From Azospira oryzae (GTDB lineage: Bacteria; Pseudomonadota; Gammaproteobacteria; Burkholderiales; Rhodocyclaceae), in the NCBI RefSeq assembly GCF_004217225.1, contig NZ_SHKM01000001.1, positions 1,402,137 to 1,466,136 of the forward strand: DNA of 64,000 nt. Direction: 5' to 3'. A model generated the notes under the pieces. It saw only the letters and a program-made list of their open reading frames with translations. It was not told the DNA's origin and did not search any database. Below, piece by piece: positions 17,041 to 24,759 of this stretch. Made by a program: the position numbers and the translations under genes. The stretch's first letter is position 1. Every line of letters begins with the position of its first letter.

Positions 17041-17130
17041 GCCCAACGTTGTAGGTAAGGGGCGCTACGCGGCGCTTTATCGCGCAGCGCCCAGCGACCG
17101 GAGGGAGCGGCCTTGACCGGAATGTTAGAC
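17041..17130 (-). repeat. attC site of cassette B3
   Basis: Minus-strand GTCTAAC (perfect RYYYAAC) to GTTGGGC (perfect GTTRRRY), 90 bases. It shares the CGCTCCCTCCGGTCGCTGG interior with the sites at 5114 and 17842. Confidence 0.9.
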
Positions 17131-17185
17131 CTCGACCTGGTGAACTGCCCGTTGCGGAAGGTTTGGATTAGGTGGTTCATGACAC

Positions 17186-17455
17186 TTAGCGCCCAGGAGG
17201 AATTAGAACTTCTGCCGTTCCTCGGCTTGTGAAGTCAATGGGCGGAACTTCGATTCCTTCAGTTGCGAAAGCCCAAGGATGATTCACGATTTTTGAAGCA
17301 AGGATATCTAGGTAAATCCATCTTTCGTTTGGCGAAAGTTCATGGTTGGTTTGGAAGCCAACGGATGTTCCACAGTTGACGGAAAGGACGAGTGCGCCAC
17401 TCTCTAGCTCCATTAGGACCCACTCGTTGGGACTGCGCCAAACTTCTCTAGACAC
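17186..17455 (-). CDS. Cassette B3: small hypothetical protein
   Basis: An 89-residue soluble protein starting at GTG (complement of 17453-17455), preceded by AGGAAC. It contains ESGALVLSVNCGTSVGFQ and a run ERWIYLDILASKIV. No signal peptide or membrane segment. No family recognised. Its stop lies about 55 bases before its attC. Confidence 0.6.
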   Translation of the reverse strand: MSREVWRSPNEWVLMELESGALVLSVNCGTSVGFQTNHELSPNERWIYLDILASKIVNHPWAFATEGIEVPPIDFTSRGTAEVLIPPGR

Positions 17456-17475
17456 GTGGAGTTCCTTTCTAAGAG

Positions 17476-17533
17476 GTCTAACGTGCTAGCTCAGCCGCCG
17501 CCGAAGGCGGTCCGCTGGAGCGCAGGGTTGGGC
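17476..17533 (-). repeat. attC site of cassette B4
   Basis: GCCCAAC to GTTAGAC on the minus strand, 58 bases, the shortest site. The central stem is CCGCCGCC/GGCGG. Confidence 0.85.
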
Positions 17534-17547
17534 GTGATTGCTGAGCA

Positions 17548-17763
17548 TTACTCTGCCGACCTTTGCGCGGAAAGCTCTGCTCGAAGCTGATTAACGTCCT
17601 TTCCGGCGATCGCCACGTTTTCGTTTGGGAGTTCGTGAATTGACACGAAAAAATAGTCCTTTGGAATACGCATGACCTCCGCTGAGACTTCAGTGAGCCT
17701 TTGGATGAGTTCGCGCTTTATCTCGGGTGTTAAGGCTCCCGCTTCAAAACAGATGTATGGCAT
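17548..17763 (-). CDS. Cassette B4: 4-oxalocrotonate tautomerase family protein
   Basis: A 71-residue protein starting MPYICFEAGALTPEIKRELI. Pro2 becomes the N-terminal catalytic proline after Met removal, the hallmark of 4-OT tautomerases. The beta-alpha-beta pattern with PKDYFFVSIHELPNENV agrees with the family, although the usual length is near 62. The substrate is unknown. It is the only cassette in this array with a recognisable enzyme fold. Confidence 0.78.
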   Translation of the reverse strand: MPYICFEAGALTPEIKRELIQRLTEVSAEVMRIPKDYFFVSIHELPNENVAIAGKDVNQLRAELSAQRSAE

Positions 17764-17841
17764 ATGAGTTCCAGCAATAAGGTTGACGACATGTGTAACA
17801 CACGAGAATTCAGTGCCTCACCAGGTTTCTAGGCTGATGAT

Positions 17842-17928
17842 GCCCAACGTAGAGCTAACCGGCGCTGCGCGGTTTTATCGCGCAGCGTCCAGCGACCGAA
17901 GGGAGCGTGGTTGAGCGCCATGTTAGGA
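17842..17928 (-). repeat. attC site of cassette B5
   Basis: Minus-strand TCCTAAC to GTTGGGC, 87 bases. It is nearly the same length and sequence as the attC at 5114-5200, differing mainly at the outer cores. Confidence 0.9.
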
Positions 17929-18261
17929 CTAGAAGCATGATTGAACACCCCAAGTTTCGAATTGCATGCCAGCGAACCCCAGGCAAATAAGTGTAAGCAA
18001 TGCAAAGCCTGCCCCATGCGCAATGCGATGGATGGACTGCGATGCCAAGCCGAGTGCTGCGCCACCGGAAGCAGCGCTGACCAGCAATGGAAGCAGACCA
18101 ACACTCTCAAGCTCTAGTGCGCGAATTGGATCGCCGAGCGAGCCGCCTTTGGGGTCACCTGTACAACCAGCTTTGAACATCACGAAAAGAACCACTGCTG
18201 CGCTCACGGCGAATAACAGCCCAAGGCCGATAGGTAAGTATTTCGGAGCGCTAGCCGCCAT
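17929..18261 (-). CDS. Cassette B5: small membrane protein
   Basis: A 110-residue protein with three hydrophobic segments (about residues 8-30, 53-75 and 84-102), separated by a short loop containing CTGDPKGGSLGDP. The TAG stop abuts the attC. No family assigned. Starts at ATG 18261 without a strong ribosome-binding site. Confidence 0.62.
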   Translation of the reverse strand: MAASAPKYLPIGLGLLFAVSAAVVLFVMFKAGCTGDPKGGSLGDPIRALELESVGLLPLLVSAASGGAALGLASQSIHRIAHGAGFALLTLICLGFAGMQFETWGVQSCF

Positions 18262-18271
18262 AAGTGGTAAG

Positions 18272-18352
18272 CCCTAACGCACAAAGTAAATGGCGTGCCG
18301 CTTGCGGCACGTCCGAGCGCCTGCAAGGCGCGGTTTGACTGGGGGGTTAGAG
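18272..18352 (-). repeat. attC site of cassette B6
   Basis: Minus-strand CTCTAAC, containing the TAA stop of the B6 gene, to GTTAGGG; 81 bases. The inner stems are GTGCCGC/GCGGCAC and GCGCCTTGCAGGCGC. Confidence 0.85.
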
Positions 18353-18850
18353 CGCACGTTTGTGATGGCATCTAATGTCACCATACCCAGCCTCCCAATC
18401 CCACGCTTCATGAGCCGTGCACGTTTCCAACTGCACACTCTTGCGATGTGAAAACAGTCTGATGCTTATGATTGCAGGATTTGCATTCAGGCACGTCCAG
18501 TTAAAAGGCTGCCGTTCTGGAAGCACAGCCTGGTTTGTCACTTTCAAACTTTCAATAGAAACGTAGCCACCACCCATGCACATGCCGTTATCGCCACCAT
18601 ATACAGCGATGTTCGCTTCAACAGTTGCTTGGCCGACTTTGCACGACAACCTGTGTTTTCCGTGCGAAAGTTTCTGATACCCTGGTGGCCTCTCTCTGGT
18701 GCCAATACCTGGCTGGCTGGTATCAACCACAGAAACAATAGAAAACTCTTTCTTTGCTTGATTGCATTTGACAGCCACTCCAAATGAAGCCCAGTCCGCG
18801 CGTACGCCATTAGCGAGTATGCAGAGAAGGAGAAGTACCAGAAGTCGCAC
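18347..18850 (-). CDS. Cassette B6: exported cysteine-rich protein
   Basis: A 167-residue protein with a signal peptide (RLLVLLLLCILANGVRADW). The mature part has seven Cys spread along beta-rich sequence (for example LSCKVGQATVEAN, NGMCMGGGY, NWTCLNAN), suggesting disulfides in the periplasm. The start is GTG (complement of 18848-18850) with GAGG upstream. No family recognised. Confidence 0.65.
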   Translation of the reverse strand: MRLLVLLLLCILANGVRADWASFGVAVKCNQAKKEFSIVSVVDTSQPGIGTRERPPGYQKLSHGKHRLSCKVGQATVEANIAVYGGDNGMCMGGGYVSIESLKVTNQAVLPERQPFNWTCLNANPAIISIRLFSHRKSVQLETCTAHEAWDWEAGYGDIRCHHKRAL

Positions 18851-18869
18851 TGTATGCCTCAGCTTTGCG

Positions 18870-18942
18870 CTCTAACGTTTGAGTTGAGGGACCGCCAGCA
18901 AGCGCAGCTTGCCGGCGGTCCCTCTCGAACGAAAGGTTAGGC
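18870..18942 (-). repeat. attC site of cassette B7
   Basis: Minus-strand GCCTAAC (perfect) to GTTAGAG, 73 bases, with a long stem GAGGGACCGCC/GGCGGTCCCTC. Confidence 0.9.
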
Positions 18943-18949
18943 ATCACTG

Positions 18950-19513
18950 TCATTTTTCAAACCGCTTCATGTCAATCAACTCGAAGTCACTCATCACGTT
19001 AAATGTCGGCAGATACGTTTCCCAAAGCTCCTTTGTTGTTCCAGCGATTGAGACAATTGCGACGTCCATTCCGCTGGTACCCCAGAACATGGAATAGAGA
19101 ATGTGGTACGGCCCTTCCTCCGTCTCAAGACATATTCGAGAGAAGAGTCCTTGATTGCTCTCCGGACAGGAATTGATTACGGTCGCTTGCTTCGCCTTGG
19201 CGGCGGCAAAATCAAGGATGAATTGCTTTGCTGTTTTTCCCGTGCCGTCCTTGACGCCGACAAAGGTCTGAATTCTGACGCCGGTTGTATAAGGACGCCC
19301 GCCGGATGCATCTTCGCGGGAGATAGTCCAGCGATAGGCTCGACTGTTATGAGATTCTGAGTAGAACCAATCCTTCGGGCGGGAAATTTTTCCACCGGTT
19401 GGCTCAAAAATCTGTGTGACGTATTCGGTTGGCGGGACTTCAGCAGACGCGATAGCAGAAATCGCTAACGTGGCGATGAGGAGCAGCACTCTCGGAATGG
19501 GGTGGTTTGTCAT
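18950..19513 (-). CDS. Cassette B7: exported hypothetical protein
   Basis: A 187-residue protein. Signal peptide IPRVLLLIATLAISAIASAE. The mature part includes GKISRPKDWFYSESHNSRAYRWTISRED and a C-terminal DFELIDMKRFEK helix. The layout, with a Trp-containing first strand and a later WGTSGMDVAIVSIAG strand, recalls PsbP/DUF1795-like stress lipoproteins, but this is only a resemblance. Stop eight bases before the attC. Confidence 0.65.
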   Translation of the reverse strand: MTNHPIPRVLLLIATLAISAIASAEVPPTEYVTQIFEPTGGKISRPKDWFYSESHNSRAYRWTISREDASGGRPYTTGVRIQTFVGVKDGTGKTAKQFILDFAAAKAKQATVINSCPESNQGLFSRICLETEEGPYHILYSMFWGTSGMDVAIVSIAGTTKELWETYLPTFNVMSDFELIDMKRFEK

Positions 19514-19517
19514 TGAT

Positions 19518-19589
19518 GCCTAACGTGCTAGCTCAGCCGACGGCAAAAAGCGCAGCTTTTTGACGGTCGGCTGGAGCGTGTTGTTAGCC
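19518..19589 (-). repeat. attC site of cassette B8
   Basis: Minus-strand GGCTAAC, containing the TAA stop of the B8 gene, to GTTAGGC; 72 bases. The stem is CAGCCGAC..CAAAAAGC / GCTTTTTG..GTCGGCTG. Confidence 0.88.
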
Positions 19590-19976
19590 ATGGTTACGTT
19601 TAAAGCCGAGAACAAAATGAACCCCCATTCCGACGAAACCGATAACAATGCCGAGCATTGCGATGCGGATACCTGCATCGGTGTGAATTAACGTTGCAAC
19701 CAACCACCCATTGATTGCGACGAAAAAACCAGAGAAGAATATTTTTAAGCCCAATAGCTGGCGCGGCTTGATAGGCGGAAGAGAGACAACAATGCGCCCT
19801 GATATGGATTTCGCGATAAAAACTCCAATTAGCGCAATGCCTACCCCCGCCAAAGAAAACAAAAAGCCTTGATCAGGCGAAAAGGTCTTTGTCCGAGTAA
19901 TGGATAGGCCCATGAGGGCTCCGTAGGCTCCGGCAATTACATACATAGCGAGGTTGCGGACAAGACGGGTTTTCAT
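19584..19976 (-). CDS. Cassette B8: four-helix membrane protein
   Basis: A 130-residue inner-membrane protein starting MKTRLVRNLAMYVIAGAYGA, with four predicted helices (about residues 8-27, 40-60, 76-96, 104-124). The hydrophilic loop after helix two reads SGRIVVSLPPIKPRQ. No family recognised. The longer frame upstream starts inside the neighbouring attC and is not preferred. Confidence 0.62.
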   Translation of the reverse strand: MKTRLVRNLAMYVIAGAYGALMGLSITRTKTFSPDQGFLFSLAGVGIALIGVFIAKSISGRIVVSLPPIKPRQLLGLKIFFSGFFVAINGWLVATLIHTDAGIRIAMLGIVIGFVGMGVHFVLGFKRNHG

Positions 19977-19979
19977 TGT

Positions 19980-20048
19980 GGCTAACGTGGAGGTCACCGG
20001 CGCTGCGCGGCCGTATCGCGCAGCGTCCGGTGGACCGCAGGGTTATGT
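19980..20048 (-). repeat. attC site of cassette B9
   Basis: Minus-strand ACATAAC to GTTAGCC, 69 bases, with a CCACCGGACGCTGCGCG/CGCGCAGCGCCGGTG stem. Confidence 0.85.
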
Positions 20049-20055
20049 TTCACTT

Positions 20056-20604
20056 TCACCGGAGAGCCGTTGCCTTTGCCTCAAAACGGGCAGCTAGCTC
20101 ACTGTCGGCTGTGCCCGCAAGGCGCTTGCCATACTGGGCAAACACCTCTCCCGCATAGGCGCGCTCTCGGTCGGAGAACTTATCGGTTAAGGGGAGCGCA
20201 CGCTCAAGAAAACGTGCGCCCTCGAACCACTTGTCTTGACCCGCGAGGCTGACCGATAGCTCGACGAGCCGACGACCAATCTTCTGCTCGGAGGGAGCGG
20301 GCAGCTTCTCTTCGATTGCCAAGGACTCCTTGAACAATTGCTCGGCCTCCCCGAACTTTGACAGGCGACGCTTGATTCGCGCAAGGTTGTAGAGCTTCTG
20401 CGATTTCAACTCGGGGCCGAGGTTCCCCAAATCGACGTTAACCAATGCTCTGTAGCAAGCCTCCTCTGCAACATCAAGCCGGCCATTGCTTTCAGCGACT
20501 GCGCATGTTTCCGAGTAATTGTCGGAGGTGGCGCGGTTGATTGGGTTGGCACAGCCACCGACAAGCAATGCTGTAAGTAGCAGTGTCCAGAACAACACCT
20601 TCAT
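20056..20604 (-). CDS. Cassette B9: TPR-like lipoprotein
   Basis: A 182-residue lipoprotein. Signal peptide with lipobox LLVGGC, acylated at Cys18. The mature part is helical with tetratricopeptide-like pairs: RLDVAEEACYRALV, SQKLYNLARIKRRLSKFGEAEQLFKESLAIEE and WFEGARFLERAL. This suggests a protein-binding scaffold at the outer or inner membrane. It is the first cassette of the array in the direction of transcription. AGGAGG lies six bases before the ATG. Confidence 0.7.
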   Translation of the reverse strand: MKVLFWTLLLTALLVGGCANPINRATSDNYSETCAVAESNGRLDVAEEACYRALVNVDLGNLGPELKSQKLYNLARIKRRLSKFGEAEQLFKESLAIEEKLPAPSEQKIGRRLVELSVSLAGQDKWFEGARFLERALPLTDKFSDRERAYAGEVFAQYGKRLAGTADSELAARFEAKATALR

Positions 20605-20875
20605 GTGGCCTCCTGTGAAACATAACTAGTAGTAGACGACAAAAGTGTCCAATAAAAATGGGGCTGTCCAATATCCTGGAACACCGGACAGCCGAATCGA
20701 TTGTCCTGCAACGGATTCAGCAAACCTTCCGTTTACTGGCCCCGCTAAAAATCCGTGAAACCGGACAGCCTCAAACTTACCGACAGGACGCCAGAATCGC
20801 AACCCGAAGTTGCGAATTGCATATTCCAATCAAATAGACAATTCCCTCCCAACCGATGCGATCACGTTCGCCACG
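20605..20875 (-). other. Leader of array B, possible remnant attI region
   Basis: About 270 bases with no integrase. The minus strand has a core-like GTTATGT (20620-20626) directly before cassette B9. It is followed upstream by repeated GTCC motifs: GTCCAATA twice (20647 and 20667) and GGCTGTCC/GGACAGCC at 20662, 20686 and 20763. The repeat layout could be an old attI. A 67-codon frame here (20626-20829) starts at TTG without a ribosome-binding site and is not called. Confidence 0.35.
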
Positions 20876-21080
20876 CCACCGGGTTTCCACCCCCTTCCAC
20901 CCCCGCCGAGCAGCGCAAGGCGGGCGGGGGGCTTTCGGCGAGGACTGTTTGAGCCCCCGCAGGGGGCGAGTTCCGCAGCCGCCCCGCTCGACTGAGCAGC
21001 GCAGGGGAGCCCGCAGGGCCGGGGGTGAGGGTTCCCCTTCTTTTGGTTCCTTTTCTTGGGGAAGCAAGAAAAGGAACCCG
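20876..21080 (+). repeat. Intergenic hairpin element, copy 2 (plus orientation)
   Basis: A diverged copy of the element at 15601-15825 in opposite orientation. It shares ACTGTTTGAG and AGCAGCGCAGGGGAGCCC, and ends in a perfect 14-base-pair hairpin GGTTCCTTTTCTTG / CAAGAAAAGGAACC at 21045-21078. Confidence 0.65.
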
Positions 21081-21155
21081 CGCGGCGGCGCGGAACACAG
21101 CCGCAAAATCAACAAACCACGCCCGAAGCACCACCCCAGCACAGCAACCAAAAAC

Positions 21156-21179
21156 AAAGGGCGGTTGCAACCGCCCTTT
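21156..21179 (-). terminator. Terminator of the sensor kinase operon
   Basis: A perfect 24-base palindrome AAAGGGCGGTTG/CAACCGCCCTTT. On the minus strand it is followed by GTTTTTGG. Confidence 0.8.
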
Positions 21180-21183
21180 AACC

Positions 21184-23313
21184 TCACTCCCCCGCCTTCA
21201 TAAACCGCGCCGCAAACACCGGCGCCGACGGCTGTTCCGTGTATTGCGCTTCCCGGCGCAGCCACAGGGTGAAGGTGGTGTGCTCCCCCGGCGCGCTTTC
21301 CACCGTGATGCGCCCGCCGTAGCGCTGGATGATGGCGTAGGAGATGGACAGCCCCAGCCCCGTGCCCTCCTGCTTCTTGGTGGTGAAGAAGGGATCGAAG
21401 ATGCGGTCCAGGTCGGCCGGGGCAATGCCGTGGCCCGTGTCCCGCACCCGCAGCAGGGCGCCGGGGAAGGAGGCTTCGCCGGGGATGGCGTCGTCGGGGC
21501 CGATGTCCCGGCTTTCCACGCTCAGGGTGCCGCCCTGGGGCATGGCCTGCATGGCGTTCATCATCAGGTTGATCAGCACCTGCTGCAGTTCGCCCCGGTT
21601 CATTTCCACATTGCAGCCGGCCTCGAGCCGGGTCTCCACCTTGACCCCGGCCTTGTTCAGGTTGTGCCGGGTCAGCACCAGGCAGTCGGCCACCACGCCG
21701 TTCACGTCCGTGGCTTCGGCATAGCCGGCGAAGTCGCCGGGGCGGGCGAATTGCAGCAGGCGGGTGACGATGGCGCGGATGCGCTGGGTCTGTTCGTCGA
21801 TCAGGCGGATCTCGCCCCGCACCGGTTCGGCCTGCTCCCCCAGCACGTCCCGCAGCAGTTCCAGGTTGCCCTGGATCACGGCCACCGGGTTGTTGATCTC
21901 ATGGGCAACGCCGGCGGTGAGTTCGCCGATGGCGGTGAGTTTTTCGTTCATCACCAGCTGCTGCTGGGCCCGGCGCAGGGTGGCGTTGGCCTCTTCCAGG
22001 GCGGCGGTGCGCTCGGCCACCTTGCGGTCCAGCTCGTCGGCGGAACGCTGCAGTTCCAGGCGGCGGGCGGAGAGGGAATCGAGCAGGTGGTCGAAGGCCC
22101 GGGAGAGGCGGCCCAGTTCGTCCTTGCTGGCGCTGGGGCCGACCCGGGCGGTCTCTTCGCCGGCCTCGATGCGGGCCATGACCCGGTTCATGCGCTCGAT
22201 GGGGCGGAAGATGGTCTGGGCCCAGCGCAGGGCGGCCAGGGTGCCCAGGCCCGAGACCAGCAGGAAGAGCAGGAAGAGGCCGGCCAGGGCGCCGTGCAGG
22301 GCGGTCTGCAGGGGGGCTTCGAGAAAGCCCACGTAGAGCATGCCGACCCGCTCGCCGCGCAGGTTGAGCAGGGGCTCGTAGCCGGAGACGTAGGTGTCGT
22401 CCACCACGAAGGCGGAGCCGAGCCACACTTCGCCCCGGCCCAGCACCTTATCGCGCACGGCCTGGGAGACCCGGGTGCCGAGGGCGCGCCGGCCTTCGAA
22501 GAGACGCACGTTGGTGGCAATGCGGGTGTCGCCGAGGAACAGGGTGGCGGTGCCCTGGCTGCCCAGGGGCAGGGAGGCCTGCTGATAGACGATGGTGTTG
22601 ATGCGGTCCACGATGCCCAGGTTGCCGTTGAGCAGGACGCCCCCTTCCAGCACTCCCAGCATCTGGCCTTCGCTGCCCAGCACCGGCACCGCGGCCTGGA
22701 TCACCAGGCCCCGGTCTTCGGCCCGGCGCGGGTCGGGGGAGGCATTGCGGGTGGGCAGCAGGTCCAGGTGGGCCCGCTGGCGCAGGGCGGGCGCCAGTTC
22801 GTCGAGCTGCTCCGGGGCGAACACTTCCAGGCCGTGCTGGCCCCGCCCCTGCAGGGCGGACTGGACCACGTCCCAGGCGCTGCGGTCCACCGGGCCGCGG
22901 CCGCCGGCCCGCACCCGGCCGCGGGAATCGAGCAGAACCAGATAGTCCAGGCCCTGGGCCAGGGCCGCTTCCTGCAGCAGCAGGTCCATGTCGTCGGGAG
23001 CGCCCCGCTGCAGGGCCTGCAGCAGGCGGTGGGAGGAGGAGAAACCTTCCAGGTTGAGGCTGACGCCGCTCTGCACCCGGTCGAAAAACTGGCGGGCGGT
23101 GACCAGGTCGGAGCTGACCTTGTTAACCAGCAGCTGGTTGTAGCCCTGGGTGCCCCATATCCAGACGATGAGCAGCAGCACCGGCACCCCCAGCAGCAGG
23201 GGCGCCAGCACCAGGGCCAGCAGCTTGAGCCGCACCGAGCCGGCGAAGGAGGCCTGCAGTTCCTCCAGGCGCCGCCCGGGATGGCGCAGCCAGGCGCCCA
23301 GGCGGCCGCTCAT
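21184..23313 (-). CDS. Cache-domain sensor histidine kinase, NtrB type
   Basis: A 709-residue inner-membrane kinase. A first helix near residue 35-50 (LLALVLAPLLLGVPVLLLIV) and a second near 335-355 enclose a periplasmic sensor of about 280 residues with Cache-like features (DYLVLLDSRGRV, VAVLG-type strands, VVDDTYVSGYEPL). HAMP, coiled coil, HisKA with GELTAGVAHEINNPVAV (His about 473) and HATPase (N-box NLMMNAMQAM, DTGHGI, GTGLGLS) follow. It overlaps the response regulator by ATGA. It probably phosphorylates that regulator in response to an external small ligand, identity unknown. A longer frame upstream lies within the regulator gene. Confidence 0.9.
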   Translation of the reverse strand: MSGRLGAWLRHPGRRLEELQASFAGSVRLKLLALVLAPLLLGVPVLLLIVWIWGTQGYNQLLVNKVSSDLVTARQFFDRVQSGVSLNLEGFSSSHRLLQALQRGAPDDMDLLLQEAALAQGLDYLVLLDSRGRVRAGGRGPVDRSAWDVVQSALQGRGQHGLEVFAPEQLDELAPALRQRAHLDLLPTRNASPDPRRAEDRGLVIQAAVPVLGSEGQMLGVLEGGVLLNGNLGIVDRINTIVYQQASLPLGSQGTATLFLGDTRIATNVRLFEGRRALGTRVSQAVRDKVLGRGEVWLGSAFVVDDTYVSGYEPLLNLRGERVGMLYVGFLEAPLQTALHGALAGLFLLFLLVSGLGTLAALRWAQTIFRPIERMNRVMARIEAGEETARVGPSASKDELGRLSRAFDHLLDSLSARRLELQRSADELDRKVAERTAALEEANATLRRAQQQLVMNEKLTAIGELTAGVAHEINNPVAVIQGNLELLRDVLGEQAEPVRGEIRLIDEQTQRIRAIVTRLLQFARPGDFAGYAEATDVNGVVADCLVLTRHNLNKAGVKVETRLEAGCNVEMNRGELQQVLINLMMNAMQAMPQGGTLSVESRDIGPDDAIPGEASFPGALLRVRDTGHGIAPADLDRIFDPFFTTKKQEGTGLGLSISYAIIQRYGGRITVESAPGEHTTFTLWLRREAQYTEQPSAPVFAARFMKAGE

Positions 23314-24695
23314 ACCCCCCACTCGGCGCACTTGCGGTCCAGGGTCTTGCGGGAGACGCCCAGGAGGTCCGCCGCCCGGGCCTTGCTGCCGTTGCTCTGA
23401 GCCAGAACCGCCAGGATGTGGCGCTTTTCCACCTCGGCCAGAAGCAGGGAGGGGGGCGCTGCCGCCGGCTCCATGGCGGCGCCGTCGCTGCCCAGGGAGT
23501 CCAGGGGAAATTCGCCGAAGAGCAGGGAGCGCTCGACGAAGTTGCGCAGCTCCCGCACGTTGCCGGGCCAGGCGTAGGCCGAGAGGGCATGAGCCACCTC
23601 GGGGGTGATGAGCAGGGGCGCCACGCCGAGCTGGACGCACAGGTTGTCCATGAACAGGGCCGCCAGCTCGGGCACGTCCTCGGCGCGCTGGCGCAGGGGC
23701 GGCACGGTGAGGGTCATCACTTCCAGGCGGTAGAAGAGGTCCTGGCGGAAGCGGCACTGGGCCACCTCCTGCTTCAGGTCCCGGTTGGTGGCGGCCACCA
23801 CCCGCACATCCACCGGCACCTCGTGCTCGGTGCCGACGGGGCGGATCTTGCGTTCCTCCAGCACCCGCAGCAGCTTGGACTGCAGGGCCAGGGGGAACTC
23901 GCCGATTTCATCGAGGAACAGGGTGCCGCCGTGGGCGTAGTAGAAGAGGCCGTTGCGGGCCTCCTTGGCGCCGGTGAAGGCTCCCTTCACGTGGCCGAAG
24001 AGTTCGGATTCGATGAGGTCGGCGGAAATGGCGGCGCAGTTAACCGCGACGAAGGGCCGGGAGGCCCGGGGCGAGAGTTGGTGCAGGGCCCGGGCCACCA
24101 GTTCCTTGCCGACGCCGGATTCGCCCTGGATCAGCACCGTCGAGGGCGTCGGCGCCACCCGCCGCACCAGGGCCCGCAGGCGGGCGATGCTGTCGGAGTG
24201 GCCGACGATCTCGTCCCGGGCGCCGCCCCGCTCTTCCAGCTGGCGGCGCAGGACGAAGTTCTCCCGGGCCAGGCGGGCCCGCTCGAAGCAGCGGTTGATG
24301 GAATTTACGATCTGGTCCACGCGGAAGGGCTTGAGGACGAAGTCGGAGGCGCCGGCGCGCAGGGCGTCGATGGCCGTTTCCATGTCGGCGAAGGCGGTGA
24401 TGAGGATGACGTCGCCGGCGAAACCGGCGGCCTTCAGTTCCTTCAGCCATTCCAGGCCGGATTTTCCGGGCAGGGCGATGTCCAGGATGATCAGGTCGAA
24501 GTGGCGCCCGGCCAGCTGGGCCGCCCCCTCCTCGGCGCTGGCCGCCGCCTCCACCTGCCAACCGCGCAGGGCCAGGGTGCGGGAGAGGAAGCTGCGCATG
24601 CCCTCTTCGTCGTCCACCACCAGCACCGTCGGTTCGGCGGGGCGGTCGGCAGGATCGGGGGATTCGGACCCGGGGGTTTCGGGAATGAAGGCCAT
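23310..24695 (-). CDS. NtrC-family sigma-54 response regulator
   Basis: A 461-residue cytoplasmic activator. Receiver domain with phospho-acceptor Asp72 ([13 protein letters not shown]). AAA+ domain with Walker A GESGVGKE and the sigma-54 contact loop [13 protein letters not shown], intact. C-terminal Fis-type helix-turn-helix ([18 protein letters not shown]). It forms a two-gene operon with the Cache kinase. Its targets are unknown. The fdhA promoter 7 kb away is the only sigma-54 promoter with a paired palindrome that I found in the window, so it is one candidate. A -10-like TATAAT lies upstream near 24728-24733. Confidence 0.92.
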   Translation of the reverse strand: MAFIPETPGSESPDPADRPAEPTVLVVDDEEGMRSFLSRTLALRGWQVEAAASAEEGAAQLAGRHFDLIILDIALPGKSGLEWLKELKAAGFAGDVILITAFADMETAIDALRAGASDFVLKPFRVDQIVNSINRCFERARLARENFVLRRQLEERGGARDEIVGHSDSIARLRALVRRVAPTPSTVLIQGESGVGKELVARALHQLSPRASRPFVAVNCAAISADLIESELFGHVKGAFTGAKEARNGLFYYAHGGTLFLDEIGEFPLALQSKLLRVLEERKIRPVGTEHEVPVDVRVVAATNRDLKQEVAQCRFRQDLFYRLEVMTLTVPPLRQRAEDVPELAALFMDNLCVQLGVAPLLITPEVAHALSAYAWPGNVRELRNFVERSLLFGEFPLDSLGSDGAAMEPAAAPPSLLLAEVEKRHILAVLAQSNGSKARAADLLGVSRKTLDRKCAEWGV

Positions 24696-24759
24696 GGCGA
24701 AGAAGGGAATGGGCGCGGAAAGGGCCGATTATAAGCCCCGCCGGCGCCCCGCCCGGCCC

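Larger units (their letters stand above)
15866..20626 (-). mobile_element. Array B: nine-cassette CALIN-like array
   Basis: Nine minus-strand cassettes B1-B9, each a promoterless gene followed by an attC-like site of 58-97 bases. Two of the nine stop codons (B6 and B8) lie inside the attC core. No integron integrase gene is within reach, so this is a cluster of attC sites lacking integrase. Low GC throughout. Confidence 0.85.

Noticed and set aside
20626-20829. 67-codon frame as a first cassette or integrase remnant
   Set aside because: It starts at TTG without a ribosome-binding site and shows no integrase motif (no Arg-His-Arg-Tyr pattern).
20605-21183. Missing integron integrase intI upstream of array B
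   Set aside because: No frame with tyrosine recombinase features was found on either strand here or anywhere in the window.
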